Positions 7,833 to 15,571 are shown, numbered from the stretch's first letter. The stretch: DNA of 20,830 nucleotides from Acidobacteriota bacterium (GCA_023436495.1 JAEZIT010000012.1:1-20830), one strand, 5' to 3'. Program-made: numbers and translations. The notes: generated by a model from the sequence alone, not told the origin.

Positions 7833-8219
7833 TCAAAGGCGATCATCGTCGCCCTTTAAAGTATGGATATGGGATTTGTGTTGGGATTGCTTAAAAATTT
7901 GGGCGTTAATGCGGAAAAACTGGATAAAACCGATGATCGACCCGAGCACGATCCCTGCGACGAGGCCCCACGGCGAACTGCCCAAAACGAGATCGGCAAA
8001 CCAGCCGATTACGAGCATAAAGACCACGGAACCGAACAGCGCGATCGAGGCCGACCACGCAAGGCCTGATCTTCGAACGGTTTCTCCCATACTCTCCGGT
8101 GTGAAGGGGAGCGGAGCGAATTCCTGGGAATCGTCTGAAGTCGGCGGTTCGGGAGCCGTTTTCACAGGTTCATCCTCGGTAAGATACCCTTCGTCGTCAT
8201 TTAGCGGGTCGTTCGTCAT
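7833..8219 (-). CDS. AtpZ/AtpI-like F0F1 ATPase accessory subunit
   Basis: 128 residues: an acidic, Pro-rich soluble N-terminus (about 1-45), then two membrane helices in the AtpZ (ATPase_gene1, PF09527) pattern: SGLAWSASIALFGSV...GWFADLVLGSSPWGLVAG...GFIQFFR. The Gly-rich second helix and the SPWG turn are diagnostic. Homologues sit first in atp operons and are linked to Mg2+/Ca2+ uptake or complex stability; that role is known from other bacteria and is inferred here. A tail of about 19 polar residues follows helix 2. It is the first gene of the F0 run, 53 bp after the LCAT-like gene. The 53-bp gap contains a TATAAAAT string (8242-8249 on the - strand) but no convincing -35 box, so a separate promoter is not established. 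Confidence 0.82.
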   Translation of the reverse strand: MTNDPLNDDEGYLTEDEPVKTAPEPPTSDDSQEFAPLPFTPESMGETVRRSGLAWSASIALFGSVVFMLVIGWFADLVLGSSPWGLVAGIVLGSIIGFIQFFRINAQIFKQSQHKSHIHTLKGDDDRL

Positions 8220-8272
8220 ATCGCTTATGCGTAAACGGCGCTATTTTATAGGAAATCCCGCCAAAGACGAAG

Positions 8273-9649
8273 CTAGTTTACGGGGGCGTTCTGCAGCAGC
8301 TTTAATAACTGATCCTGGATATCAGGATTCGTCAGCAGCTTGTTGTGGCCTTCGCACTGAAATATCTCGCCCGAGATCGGCAGGACGTTCTTTGTTCCGG
8401 CGGCCGCTGCACTCTCCATTGTAAGCGACCGTTTTGTTACAACGCTGTCGCCGACGCTGTAGATCAGCGGCTTAAGCTGTTCGCTCGTAACCTTTTCGCC
8501 GCTCGCGCTTGTATATGAGTTTGCTTCGAAAAGCGTTCGCCAACGGTTCTTTTTATCGTCCCGCACCAACACTACGCCGTTCAAGGTGTCTTTACAATCG
8601 GCTCCCATTATATAAAACGAAACCGGGATCTTCTCGCTGCGATTAGCGTCAAGAGCCGCATGGAAGCGTTTTGCCCGAGCGAGTACGGCGTTGAAATATG
8701 CCCTGGCATTTCGCTGCTCGACGGGCGACATCTTTTTGGTGAAGTTGTCGTCAAGCCAGATGCTCCAACCATAAGCTTCCCACGTTTTCGGGCTGTATAG
8801 ATCGATCTGGAGCGGTTTCAGGCTCTCGTCATACGAAAGGAACGAACCATTATGCGGCAAAAGCTGAAAAATGGCCGGGATAGTAAATACGTCGAATCGG
8901 TTGATATTTTGAATGAATGGCAGGTTAAGCCCGCCGCCGACATATGAAAACCCGTTGAGGAGGGCATTCAGCGCGGTGACCGAGCCTTCGTTCGGCGTAC
9001 CGACAAGAAAGATCCTGTCCAGGTGCTTCGAACCGGCCCACGTGGGATTTGCGCCCGGTGCCGGCAGGTCCGCATTTCCATACATCGCCGCATAACGCGC
9101 GATCAGCCCGCCCATGGAATGCGCCACGACGTTGAATTTCAGGTCCGGTTTGCCTAGCTTCCGTTTTAGTGCTTCAATTTGGCGGACGAGAAGCCTGGCG
9201 TTTTCGACGTTGTCACGCCGCCAATCATACGGAAACACGTAGAATGTGTCCTGATAACCGTCCTTCGGCGGCGCGAGCCATTTTCCTTCCTTATAGCCTC
9301 CGCGTTTTTCCAGCGAGTCGATCAAGCGTTCGTAAATTTCTGTCTCCGGCAGGAATTTGAAAAATTGAACGCTGCGGATTATGTCCTTTGTGACAAGATT
9401 GTCGCGGTTTCGGGCAAGATTCGGCGAGATCGGCAGACGCAGGTCGTCATCCTTGGCACGTCTCGATTTGAACCAGACCTCTTCGCCGGTCTTGCTGTTG
9501 ACCAGGTCCGATCCGGTAAGGCCGGGAATAATTATTATCGGCGCTTTTCCGGTGGATGCAGGCGCCGTCGCCTGAGCTGCCGTCTGCAGAATGGGCGCGG
9601 CGAAAATGACAAAAAACACAAATAGCCGGTATGCGCGGAAGTTTTTCAT
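8273..9649 (-). CDS. Secreted LCAT-family acyltransferase/lipase (alpha/beta hydrolase)
   Basis: 458 residues. An N-terminal signal peptide (about 1-26, ending TAAQ) directs it across the inner membrane. The oxyanion/entry motif PIIIIPGLTGSDL (37-49), the conserved YDWRR (141-145) and the nucleophile elbow VVAHSMGG (174-181, Ser178) are those of the lecithin:cholesterol acyltransferase/phospholipase family (PF02450). Plausible triad partners are D401 in YSVGDSVV and H435 in CEGHNKLL. Family members hydrolyse or transfer acyl chains of phospholipids; the natural substrate is unknown. Two cysteines (352 and 432) might form a disulfide in the periplasm. It lies between an envelope glycosyltransferase and the F0 genes, with 71 bp and 53 bp gaps. 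The start gives a complete signal peptide, though its ribosome site is weak. Confidence 0.85.
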   Translation of the reverse strand: MKNFRAYRLFVFFVIFAAPILQTAAQATAPASTGKAPIIIIPGLTGSDLVNSKTGEEVWFKSRRAKDDDLRLPISPNLARNRDNLVTKDIIRSVQFFKFLPETEIYERLIDSLEKRGGYKEGKWLAPPKDGYQDTFYVFPYDWRRDNVENARLLVRQIEALKRKLGKPDLKFNVVAHSMGGLIARYAAMYGNADLPAPGANPTWAGSKHLDRIFLVGTPNEGSVTALNALLNGFSYVGGGLNLPFIQNINRFDVFTIPAIFQLLPHNGSFLSYDESLKPLQIDLYSPKTWEAYGWSIWLDDNFTKKMSPVEQRNARAYFNAVLARAKRFHAALDANRSEKIPVSFYIMGADCKDTLNGVVLVRDDKKNRWRTLFEANSYTSASGEKVTSEQLKPLIYSVGDSVVTKRSLTMESAAAAGTKNVLPISGEIFQCEGHNKLLTNPDIQDQLLKLLQNAPVN

Positions 9650-9661
9650 TAAGCTCTATGA

Positions 9662-9713
9662 TGCAGGTTTCGTATGACCGAATGCCTGCAAAAGCTGATT
9701 TATCATAATGATA
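9662..9713. other. Two small inverted repeats in the gap between the GT2 and LCAT-like genes
   Basis: TGCAGG (9662-9667) is mirrored by CCTGCA (9685-9690), with an inner TTCG/CGAA pair. Next to it, TATCAT-A-ATGATA (9701-9713) is a perfect 6+6 inverted repeat. Neither is followed by a T-run on the - strand, so they are not clear terminators. They could be a 5'-leader structure or an operator for the LCAT-like gene, or chance. Confidence 0.35.
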
Positions 9714-9720
9714 GCAATTC

Positions 9721-10950
9721 TTACGGCCTCGGCTTTTTACTTTTGAGCTGCCCGGAAACACCCAATACTTCCGTTTCAACTGCCGATCGCAGGATATATT
9801 CGGTGCCGCGCCAGCGTATCTTTCGTGAGGCCGCGGCGGTGAGGCAGTTCAAAAAGAATAGCGGCGTAGCGAGCAGCCACAGGGTATTTTGCGGGATCGA
9901 TTGCCGTTTCAGATCGGCTTTATATTGCGGGAGCACGAGCCGTACGGCGAGAAGCCGCAGGTAAGCTTTGCCAATGCTGAACGCAGAGACGGCGACAAAA
10001 GTGACGGCGGACACCCAAAATGATGCCGAACTGCTGTTTACCGCCAAAAGGTTCAGCAGGCTCCAAACCATTACGACCGTGAAAAGCCCGGAGCCGAACA
10101 TCGACAGTCGCCAGAGACGCGGCGCATAGACGCGGGTGATCTTTATCTGACGCGTCGTAAATTCCAACAATTCGAGGAGCGTGCAATCTTCGACGGAAGC
10201 CGTAAGTGCTTGCGGTACAAAGTATATCGGCATCTCGGCTTCCCGAAGCACGCGGGTGATGGTGAAATCGTCCGAAAGCGTCCCATGCCACCGTTCGCGA
10301 ATCTTCAGCCTTTCAAACACTCCGCGGCGGATAGCGGTCGAACCGCCCCAACAGAAGTTGGAACGTAGGTTCGGCCCGAGTGCTGACGCGATCGAGGCGT
10401 TCCAAGCAGAGCGAAGTTCAGACGCGAATCCCGGGCGTTTGGAAATGAACCAACGATAGCCTGTCGCCGCGCCAGTAGTTTCATCCGCGAGCGGCGAAAC
10501 AAGATCCCGAAGCCAATTCCCCGATGGCCGTGCATCCGAATCGACGAAGACGAGAACCTCTGATCTCGGCGAGATATGCAGAACCGCCTCGCGTAAATTC
10601 TCGACCTTTTGGCTGGAAACTACCGATTTTCCTGCCGTAACTACCTTTGAGTTAATGGCGGCGCTTCGTGAAACTTGCTCGATGACCGGCATGGCTGCGT
10701 CTTGCGGATCATCAACAACGAATATTATCTCGTATTCCGGATAATCCTGCACAAGCAGTGCGGAAAGATTCGCCGCAAGCCCGTCGTCCAAGCCCTTGCA
10801 CGGTGCGATAATCGAAGCGAACGGCGTATATTCCGACACGGGTTCGGAGAGTTTTGTGCGGAAATAACGGAGATAGTCGATGCCGCCGCGAAAGGATTTG
10901 TAGCTTACAAAAACAAGCATCGCAGCGAGGAGGACGTAGACGATGATCAT
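9721..10950 (-). CDS. Family 2 glycosyltransferase, ceramide-glucosyltransferase-like (Glyco_transf_21), membrane-bound
   Basis: 409 residues with an N-terminal membrane helix (about 1-20), a GT-A catalytic domain and several C-terminal membrane helices. The metal/sugar-nucleotide motifs are present: VVDD (78-81), VDSDA (136-140) and the catalytic-base region LSDDFT (225-230). The end motif WRGTEYIL is typical of ceramide glucosyltransferase and HpnI-type enzymes. The Q/RxxRW motif is changed to RQIKI (267-271), with no Trp. Such enzymes add a sugar to a lipid acceptor at the inner membrane; the acceptor here is unknown. The start overlaps the waaA stop as ATGA, so the two are translationally coupled. 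This suggests a job in LPS or glycolipid synthesis, though the family alone does not show it. Confidence 0.86.
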   Translation of the reverse strand: MIIVYVLLAAMLVFVSYKSFRGGIDYLRYFRTKLSEPVSEYTPFASIIAPCKGLDDGLAANLSALLVQDYPEYEIIFVVDDPQDAAMPVIEQVSRSAAINSKVVTAGKSVVSSQKVENLREAVLHISPRSEVLVFVDSDARPSGNWLRDLVSPLADETTGAATGYRWFISKRPGFASELRSAWNASIASALGPNLRSNFCWGGSTAIRRGVFERLKIRERWHGTLSDDFTITRVLREAEMPIYFVPQALTASVEDCTLLELLEFTTRQIKITRVYAPRLWRLSMFGSGLFTVVMVWSLLNLLAVNSSSASFWVSAVTFVAVSAFSIGKAYLRLLAVRLVLPQYKADLKRQSIPQNTLWLLATPLFFLNCLTAAASRKIRWRGTEYILRSAVETEVLGVSGQLKSKKPRP

Positions 10951-12248
10951 TCGGTATTCACCAATCCCGCGAGTGCTGCAATTGTCCGGTCTGACGATCC
11001 GCGGTTGGCTTCGATCACCGCGGCGGCATTTCTGCCAAGGGACTCGCGTTCCGATCGATCGCTGAGCAGGCGTTCGAATATGGAACTCAATTCAGCTGCG
11101 TATTCGGCATCGCTGTTCTGGCGAGCGATCTGGATGATCGCGTTCTCGGCGAGGAGTTTGTCGATCACGGCGCGAAAATTTGATGTATGCGGGCCGGTGA
11201 CGACGGCCTTGCCGGCCGCTGCCGGTTCCAGCACGCTTTGGCCGCCGTGCGGGATCAGCGACCCACCGACAAAGACGACATCGGCGAGCTGATATACGGC
11301 GCGGAGTTCGCCGATGCTGTCGAGAATTATGACATCGGAATTCCGGTCGTCGGACATCAACGACGCCGACCGCCGCGCGGCCAAAAACCCATTTTCCGCG
11401 GCGAGCTCGGCTACGGCGTCGAATCGTTCCGGATGACGCGGGACGATCATAAGACGTGGTTTCTTAGCTGCCTGTCCACTTATTTGCGCAAATGCATTGA
11501 GGATCAACTTTTCTTCCGGCGAATGTGTGCTTGCGGCGATTATCAGCGGGCGGCTGCCGTCAAAACCGAAGCGTTCGCGAATATGTTCGGATACTGCTGA
11601 TTCGGCGGGATCGATGACTAGGTCGAATTTGATATTGCCTGTGACGGCTATCTTAGCCGGCTCCATTCCCAGGCCGCGTATCGCCCGAGCATCGCTTTCA
11701 CCTTGCATCAATGCAAGGTCTACATCTCCGAGAGTGCGGGTAATAAAGCTCCTGGCCAAAAGATATCGATGAGTTGACCGCTCTGAAAGGCGGCCGTTGA
11801 CGATGGCGATCTTGGATCCGGCAAGCTTTGCTTCGCGAATGAAACGCGGCCAGATCTCTGTTTCCATTAACAGAACGACAGACGGGTTAAATGTCTGTAA
11901 AGCCCTGCGTACGCTGAATTTCCAATCAAAAGGGAAGTAAATGACGGCGGCAGCTTTATCAGCGAAGATGTTGCGGGCCAGTTCCTGGCCGGTCTTTGTC
12001 GTGGTAGAAACGATGAGGCGATGCGAGGGGAAATTCGCGATAAGCCTATCGACCAATGGCCGCGCGGCGTTGGTCTCGCCGACCGAAACACAGTGCAGCC
12101 AGATGACGGAACGGCCGTCGGCCGGAAATTCGGGGTAGTTTCCCAGGCGCTGGCGAAAGCCCGATACATATTTCTCACGCCGCAGCACGAACAGCGGCAG
12201 CATCAAGACGAACGCTATCGTTAGAACCAGGCTGTAAAGGAGAAACAT
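10947..12248 (-). CDS. waaA: 3-deoxy-D-manno-octulosonic acid (Kdo) transferase
   Basis: 433 residues, the usual length for WaaA/KdtA (GT30). The protein begins with a membrane anchor (about 1-22) followed by the RxKYxxGFRQRLG element. The conserved SVGE holds the catalytic Glu (E58); METEIWP (128-134), VTGNIKFD (202-209) and the CMP-Kdo site region GGSLIPHGGQSVLEP (328-342) all match. It transfers Kdo from CMP-Kdo to the lipid A precursor on the cytoplasmic face of the inner membrane, so this organism makes Kdo-containing LPS. The start is supported by the anchor and by homologue N-termini, yet there is no Shine-Dalgarno site. The 65 bp right before the ATG are a heptamer-repeat hairpin. It is downstream of efp and coupled to the GT2 gene by an ATGA overlap. 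Confidence 0.95.
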   Translation of the reverse strand: MFLLYSLVLTIAFVLMLPLFVLRREKYVSGFRQRLGNYPEFPADGRSVIWLHCVSVGETNAARPLVDRLIANFPSHRLIVSTTTKTGQELARNIFADKAAAVIYFPFDWKFSVRRALQTFNPSVVLLMETEIWPRFIREAKLAGSKIAIVNGRLSERSTHRYLLARSFITRTLGDVDLALMQGESDARAIRGLGMEPAKIAVTGNIKFDLVIDPAESAVSEHIRERFGFDGSRPLIIAASTHSPEEKLILNAFAQISGQAAKKPRLMIVPRHPERFDAVAELAAENGFLAARRSASLMSDDRNSDVIILDSIGELRAVYQLADVVFVGGSLIPHGGQSVLEPAAAGKAVVTGPHTSNFRAVIDKLLAENAIIQIARQNSDAEYAAELSSIFERLLSDRSERESLGRNAAAVIEANRGSSDRTIAALAGLVNTE

Positions 12249-12313
12249 GTTTCAGGTTACAGGTTTCAGGCCTCAGGCTGGTTACTTGAAACTTGAAACC
12301 TGAAACTCGAAAC
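12249..12313. repeat. Inverted array of heptamers (4 + 4) between efp and waaA
   Basis: Four heptamers of consensus GTTTCAG (GTTTCAG, GTTACAG, GTTTCAG, GCCTCAG; 12249-12276), a 9-nt spacer (12277-12285), then four heptamers of the reverse-complement consensus (TTGAAAC, TTGAAAC, CTGAAAC, TCGAAAC; 12286-12313). The two 28-nt arms can pair with 21 Watson-Crick and 3 G-U pairs. The element starts directly next to the waaA ATG and ends 5 bp from the efp stop, filling almost the whole gap. No T-run follows, so it is not a standard terminator. It resembles in style the heptamer STRR repeats known from cyanobacteria, but the sequence family is not one I can name. Confidence 0.85.
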
Positions 12314-12318
12314 CGATG

Positions 12319-12882
12319 CTATTTTACGCGTTCCATGTACCGGGCTTCGGTCGGGTTGACGCGGATCTTTTCGCCTTCAACAATGAACGGCGGGACCTGA
12401 AGCGTTACTCCATTTTCGAGCGTGGCGGGTTTGTTCGAATTGGAAGCGGTCGCTCCTTTCAACACTGGTTCGGTCGTAACGACCGTTAGTTCCATCGAAC
12501 CGGGAAGTGCGACGCCGATCGGCGAACCGTTATAGAATTCGACCTCGATCTTCAGGCCGGGCATCAGCCACTGTGCCGCATCGCCGAGTTCGTCCTCGGT
12601 TAACGCGACCTGCTCGTAATTCTCGGTATTCATGAAGTGATGGTGCGAGCCGTCCGAATAGAGATATTCCATCTTGTGCTGTTCGAGCGTCACTTTCTCC
12701 AGCGTGTCATTCGACCGGAAGCGGAATTCGAAGGAGTTTCCCGTCAACAGGTTGCGAAGCCGGGCCTGGACCATCGCCCGCAGGTTGCCGGGCGTGTGGT
12801 GGTGAAATTCCATCACCTTTACCGGCGCGCCTTCGTGGAGGATCACCATCCCTTTTCTTATATCGTTTGCTGAAATTGCCAT
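12319..12882 (-). CDS. efp: Translation elongation factor P
   Basis: 187 residues, full length, with the three-domain EF-P layout: a KOW-like N-domain (about 1-63), an OB domain (about 68-128) and a C-terminal domain ending NPTEARYMERVK. It binds the ribosome between the P and E sites and rescues stalls at polyproline. The tip of the N-domain loop reads HHHTPGNLRAMV: the residue aligned with E. coli Lys34 (in PGKGQA) is Asn33, so neither the lysyl (EpmAB) nor the rhamnosyl (EarP, Arg) modification site is present. No modification gene is seen nearby. It is preceded by a terminator and a 73-bp AT-rich leader, so it probably has its own promoter, although no clear -35/-10 pair stands out. The polyproline substrates in this window (the kinase-like tail, EPPPP) fit a need for EF-P. 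Confidence 0.96.
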   Translation of the reverse strand: MAISANDIRKGMVILHEGAPVKVMEFHHHTPGNLRAMVQARLRNLLTGNSFEFRFRSNDTLEKVTLEQHKMEYLYSDGSHHHFMNTENYEQVALTEDELGDAAQWLMPGLKIEVEFYNGSPIGVALPGSMELTVVTTEPVLKGATASNSNKPATLENGVTLQVPPFIVEGEKIRVNPTEARYMERVK

Positions 12883-12955
12883 AAAACTTGAGTAATTCTC
12901 CGTGTGTTAAAAGATGTCCAAAAATCGAAAAGAGAAAGTTTAATAAAAAACCGCC

Positions 12956-13002
12956 AAAAGTAAAAGCCCGAGCCGCCAAGCGAAGTGCGGGGCAGGCTCG
13001 GG
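12956..13002 (-). terminator. Rho-independent terminator after the TPR lipoprotein gene
   Basis: On the - strand, CCCGAGCC (13002-12995) pairs with GGCTCGGG (12974-12967), with a 20-nt loop that can form a short inner GCC/GGC pair, followed by CTTTTACTTTT. It ends the carbonic anhydrase-PPDK-like-lipoprotein run and separates it from efp. Confidence 0.82.
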
Positions 13003-13055
13003 ATCAATTGTGAAAATGATGTGACGGGCACCGGGCCTGTCAATGTTTACGTCTG

Positions 13056-13580
13056 TTAGCTCTTCTTGAAAGGCAGCGGCGGTGGTTCCTCGCCTTCCTT
13101 TGGGTAATCGCGGTTTATGCTGTCATAAATACCGATGATCTGTTCGACCCAGTTCTTTGCCTCTGCGTTCGAAGGGTCGTATTTTACGGCTTTGCGATAG
13201 TCGCCGATGGCGGCCGCGTATTGGCGGGCGTCGGTCAACGCTACGCCGCGCTTGAAAAAGGCTTCGGAAAGCGCTTTCTTGGCGGCTTCGTCGGAAGGCT
13301 TTGCCTTTACCGTTTTTTCCGCGACGGCGATGGCCGCGTCAAATTCGGTAGTGTCTATCGGTTCGCCGCTTTGCGTCCATTTAGATTTGCCGCCGGTGGA
13401 CGTTGGGGCGGCGTCACGCATCGGCGGATTCAGGTTTTCGGTCGTATGGCTGGCGACGGTCTGCAGTTTTTCCGAGCGCTCCGGCGCGGCTGGGGCATTC
13501 GAATTTTGCTGAACCACCGTCGGAGCGTTGTTACAGGCAACAAAGGCGAGCGAGACGATCGCTGCAAATAGTTTTTTCAT
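13056..13580 (-). CDS. TPR-containing putative lipoprotein
   Basis: With the start at 13580 the protein has 174 residues and begins MKKLFAAIVSLAFVACNN, a lipoprotein-type signal with a lipobox-like FVAC, so the Cys would be lipidated. A Pro/Ser/Asn-rich linker follows, then at least one and probably two TPR units (KALSEAFFKRGVALTDARQY and AIGDYRKAVKYDPSNAEAK), which usually mediate protein contacts. The C-terminus is Pro-rich and basic (EEPPPLPFKKS). An upstream in-frame ATG at 13616 overlaps the stop of the preceding gene as ATGA and would add 12 polar residues before the signal peptide. The signal favours 13580, the overlap favours 13616, and neither has a clear Shine-Dalgarno site. It is the last gene before a terminator. 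The function is unknown; a partner of the coupled exported PPDK-like protein is plausible. Confidence 0.8.
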   Translation of the reverse strand: MKKLFAAIVSLAFVACNNAPTVVQQNSNAPAAPERSEKLQTVASHTTENLNPPMRDAAPTSTGGKSKWTQSGEPIDTTEFDAAIAVAEKTVKAKPSDEAAKKALSEAFFKRGVALTDARQYAAAIGDYRKAVKYDPSNAEAKNWVEQIIGIYDSINRDYPKEGEEPPPLPFKKS

Positions 13581-13612
13581 AAAATTTGTTCGCGCATCCC
13601 GCGCGGGTTCGG

Positions 13613-15571
13613 TCATTTATTATCGAGGTACGGCCGAGCCTGAACGATATAGATCCGGCCGTTCATTATTCCCCATTCGATATCCTGTTCCTTCTTTCCG
13701 AACACCTTTTGAATAGTTACTGCCGCTTTTGCCAGACTGCGGGCCTGAAGATCGGTCAGGACACGGCCGCTCGCGTTCGCACATTTATCGGCCGTCGAGC
13801 GAAGGTCACCGTTCACGTCGAATTCCAGCGAATTTTCCTGCTGCGAAAGCGTCATAACCACGACGGAATTCGATTTCGGATTGAAAAGAAGCTGTTCCGG
13901 AATGCCTGCGTTATCGACGACTTTAGAACCGTGGCCGCAAACGGCACTTATATAAACGGCATCGCTATTTTGCTCGTCGAATGGGTCCTTTGTGATCATC
14001 ACGCCGCCTTTTGTCATATTTATTCCGACCTGGATAAGAGCGGACATATAGACATCCGTCTGGCTCACATAATTGCGGACGCGGGCGTCGTACGCCTCGA
14101 ATTTCCACAATGACGCCCATACCTTCTTGACGGCTTCGATCAATTTATCGGCCTCGCGGACGTTCGGAACGCTGGAATATAGGCCCGCTCCGCTGAAATT
14201 CGGCAGGTCCTCGGAATTCGATGAGCTGCGTACGAAAACAGGCCGCCCGCCGAGTTGAGTGCGCCATTTCAGCAGGATCTGGCGGCGGAGAGCCGGATCG
14301 AATTTACCGTTTTGGATCGACGCTCGGAGCTCTTCGAGTTTCTGCCGGCGGTACCGCGGATTGTGAATGAAATCGTTGTCGTCGAGCAGCGTGTGTATCG
14401 TCTTGTCGATGCCGTTGTCGCGAATAAATTTGTCGTACCAATGGAACGGTATCGTAAAGCCGTCCGGGACGATCACCCCCGGGACACGGCTATTCATCAT
14501 TTCGCCGAGGTTGGCAGATTTCGAGCCGAACGAAACGCTGTCTGCGGCACGCATCTGCCGCAAGCCCGTGAGCCGCGTGGTCTTCAGATTGACGGGCGGC
14601 ACCTGCTGGTCCGGCGAGACGAACTGCGTACGTATATCGTCTAGCGACGCGCGCTCGAGCTTGTAATCGGTCAAGGTCGCATCTAGCTTGTAAACAAATG
14701 TATCGAATTCCTTGAAGAGCTTATCGGCGTCCTTGATGTAGACGTTCGGGATATTCCAGCCTTTTGCAAGGATATTTATATGCGACAGCGGCGTGGACGG
14801 CTTGGCGACGATGATACCGCGCACCGGCGGCAGGCTGGCGGGCAGTTCCTTTAACACGAGAATCTCGTTGTCGCCGATCTCGACCGTGTCATCGAGCTTC
14901 TCAATGATGTGTATCCTGCCGACGGCCGTGCCTGTATTTAGCGCGAGATATTCCTGATTCTTGCTGATGTCGCTCTGCAGAACGCGGTCGAAGCCGAGGC
15001 TGGCCGAGACATCCTCCTGCCGAAGCGAATTCGGCTTAAATGCCACCGGAGCGAAGAATGTGCTGTTTATCTTTGCATGCGCGATCTTGAGATGGACGGC
15101 GGACGCGAGGTCGCCTTCCCAGAGTTCCCATGTGAATTTCTCGACCGGTTTCTGCCAGGCGATCGTGCCGACGATGAAGCGGCGATCCTCGTCGATATAA
15201 ATAGGTTTGAATACATCGGCCCCGCGCGGAACAAGATAATTCGCGAGAAGAAAGTCTTTGTGAAACCGATACTTCTGCGAATTGACGTAATATATCCGGT
15301 TGTTCTCGCGCCGGTCGATTATGAACATCAGATGGGGAAGCGCGTAGGGCGTATTCTGATGATAAGTGCGCGCGATCGAATCGAAATCTTCCTGGGAATC
15401 GACCTCGGGCAGCGAATTCTTTTTACTGTCCGGATCGGTCTTTACCAGAGACGCCGGCTCGCGGGAAGCGGTCGGCTTTCGAGCCATCTGCGCGGCGGCC
15501 TCCCCGAAAAGTCCCAGTAAAAAGACAAGTGCGGTCAGCGCACCGCAAATTTTGAATAACGTTTTCTTCAA
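13613..15571 (-). CDS. Exported PPDK/PEP-synthase-like protein with phosphohistidine domain before the ATP-grasp domain
   Basis: 652 residues. A signal peptide (about 1-28, ending AAAQ) is followed by a unique N-terminal region (about 60-210). Next is a PEP-utiliser mobile domain with the phospho-acceptor motif STPLSHINILAKGWNIPNV (259-277, His264), then an ATP-grasp domain of the PPDK N-terminal type: SKSANLGEM (350-358), VPDGFTIP (368-375), VRSSSNSEDLPNFSGAG (447-463) and the metal-binding end DIEWGIMNGRIYIVQARP (630-647). In PPDK, PEP synthase and rifampin phosphotransferase the ATP-grasp domain precedes the His domain; here the order is swapped, and no PEP/pyruvate barrel is present. ATP use outside the cytoplasm would be odd, so the substrate and even the activity are open. 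The start is TTG at 15571, supported by the signal peptide and by a GGAG 7 nt upstream. It overlaps the carbonic anhydrase stop as TTGA. Confidence 0.82.
   Translation of the reverse strand: MKKTLFKICGALTALVFLLGLFGEAAAQMARKPTASREPASLVKTDPDSKKNSLPEVDSQEDFDSIARTYHQNTPYALPHLMFIIDRRENNRIYYVNSQKYRFHKDFLLANYLVPRGADVFKPIYIDEDRRFIVGTIAWQKPVEKFTWELWEGDLASAVHLKIAHAKINSTFFAPVAFKPNSLRQEDVSASLGFDRVLQSDISKNQEYLALNTGTAVGRIHIIEKLDDTVEIGDNEILVLKELPASLPPVRGIIVAKPSTPLSHINILAKGWNIPNVYIKDADKLFKEFDTFVYKLDATLTDYKLERASLDDIRTQFVSPDQQVPPVNLKTTRLTGLRQMRAADSVSFGSKSANLGEMMNSRVPGVIVPDGFTIPFHWYDKFIRDNGIDKTIHTLLDDNDFIHNPRYRRQKLEELRASIQNGKFDPALRRQILLKWRTQLGGRPVFVRSSSNSEDLPNFSGAGLYSSVPNVREADKLIEAVKKVWASLWKFEAYDARVRNYVSQTDVYMSALIQVGINMTKGGVMITKDPFDEQNSDAVYISAVCGHGSKVVDNAGIPEQLLFNPKSNSVVVMTLSQQENSLEFDVNGDLRSTADKCANASGRVLTDLQARSLAKAAVTIQKVFGKKEQDIEWGIMNGRIYIVQARPYLDNK

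Noticed and set aside
8242..8249. TATAAAAT on the - strand as the -10 of an atp promoter
   Set aside because: No matching -35 box at a suitable distance; kept only as a remark in the AtpZ-like entry.
7753..8424. 223-codon open frame on the + strand
   Set aside because: It is the antisense shadow of the AtpZ-like gene and the 3' end of the LCAT-like gene, with no recognisable domain; the - strand proteins have clear family motifs.
12249..12313. Heptamer array considered as a CRISPR remnant or transposon end
   Set aside because: Units are 7 bp and contiguous with no spacers, there are no cas or transposase genes, and no target-site duplication is evident.
13020..13043. TTGACA on the - strand ahead of efp, as a possible -35 box
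   Set aside because: No acceptable -10 lies 16-18 bp downstream, and a terminator hairpin stands between it and efp.
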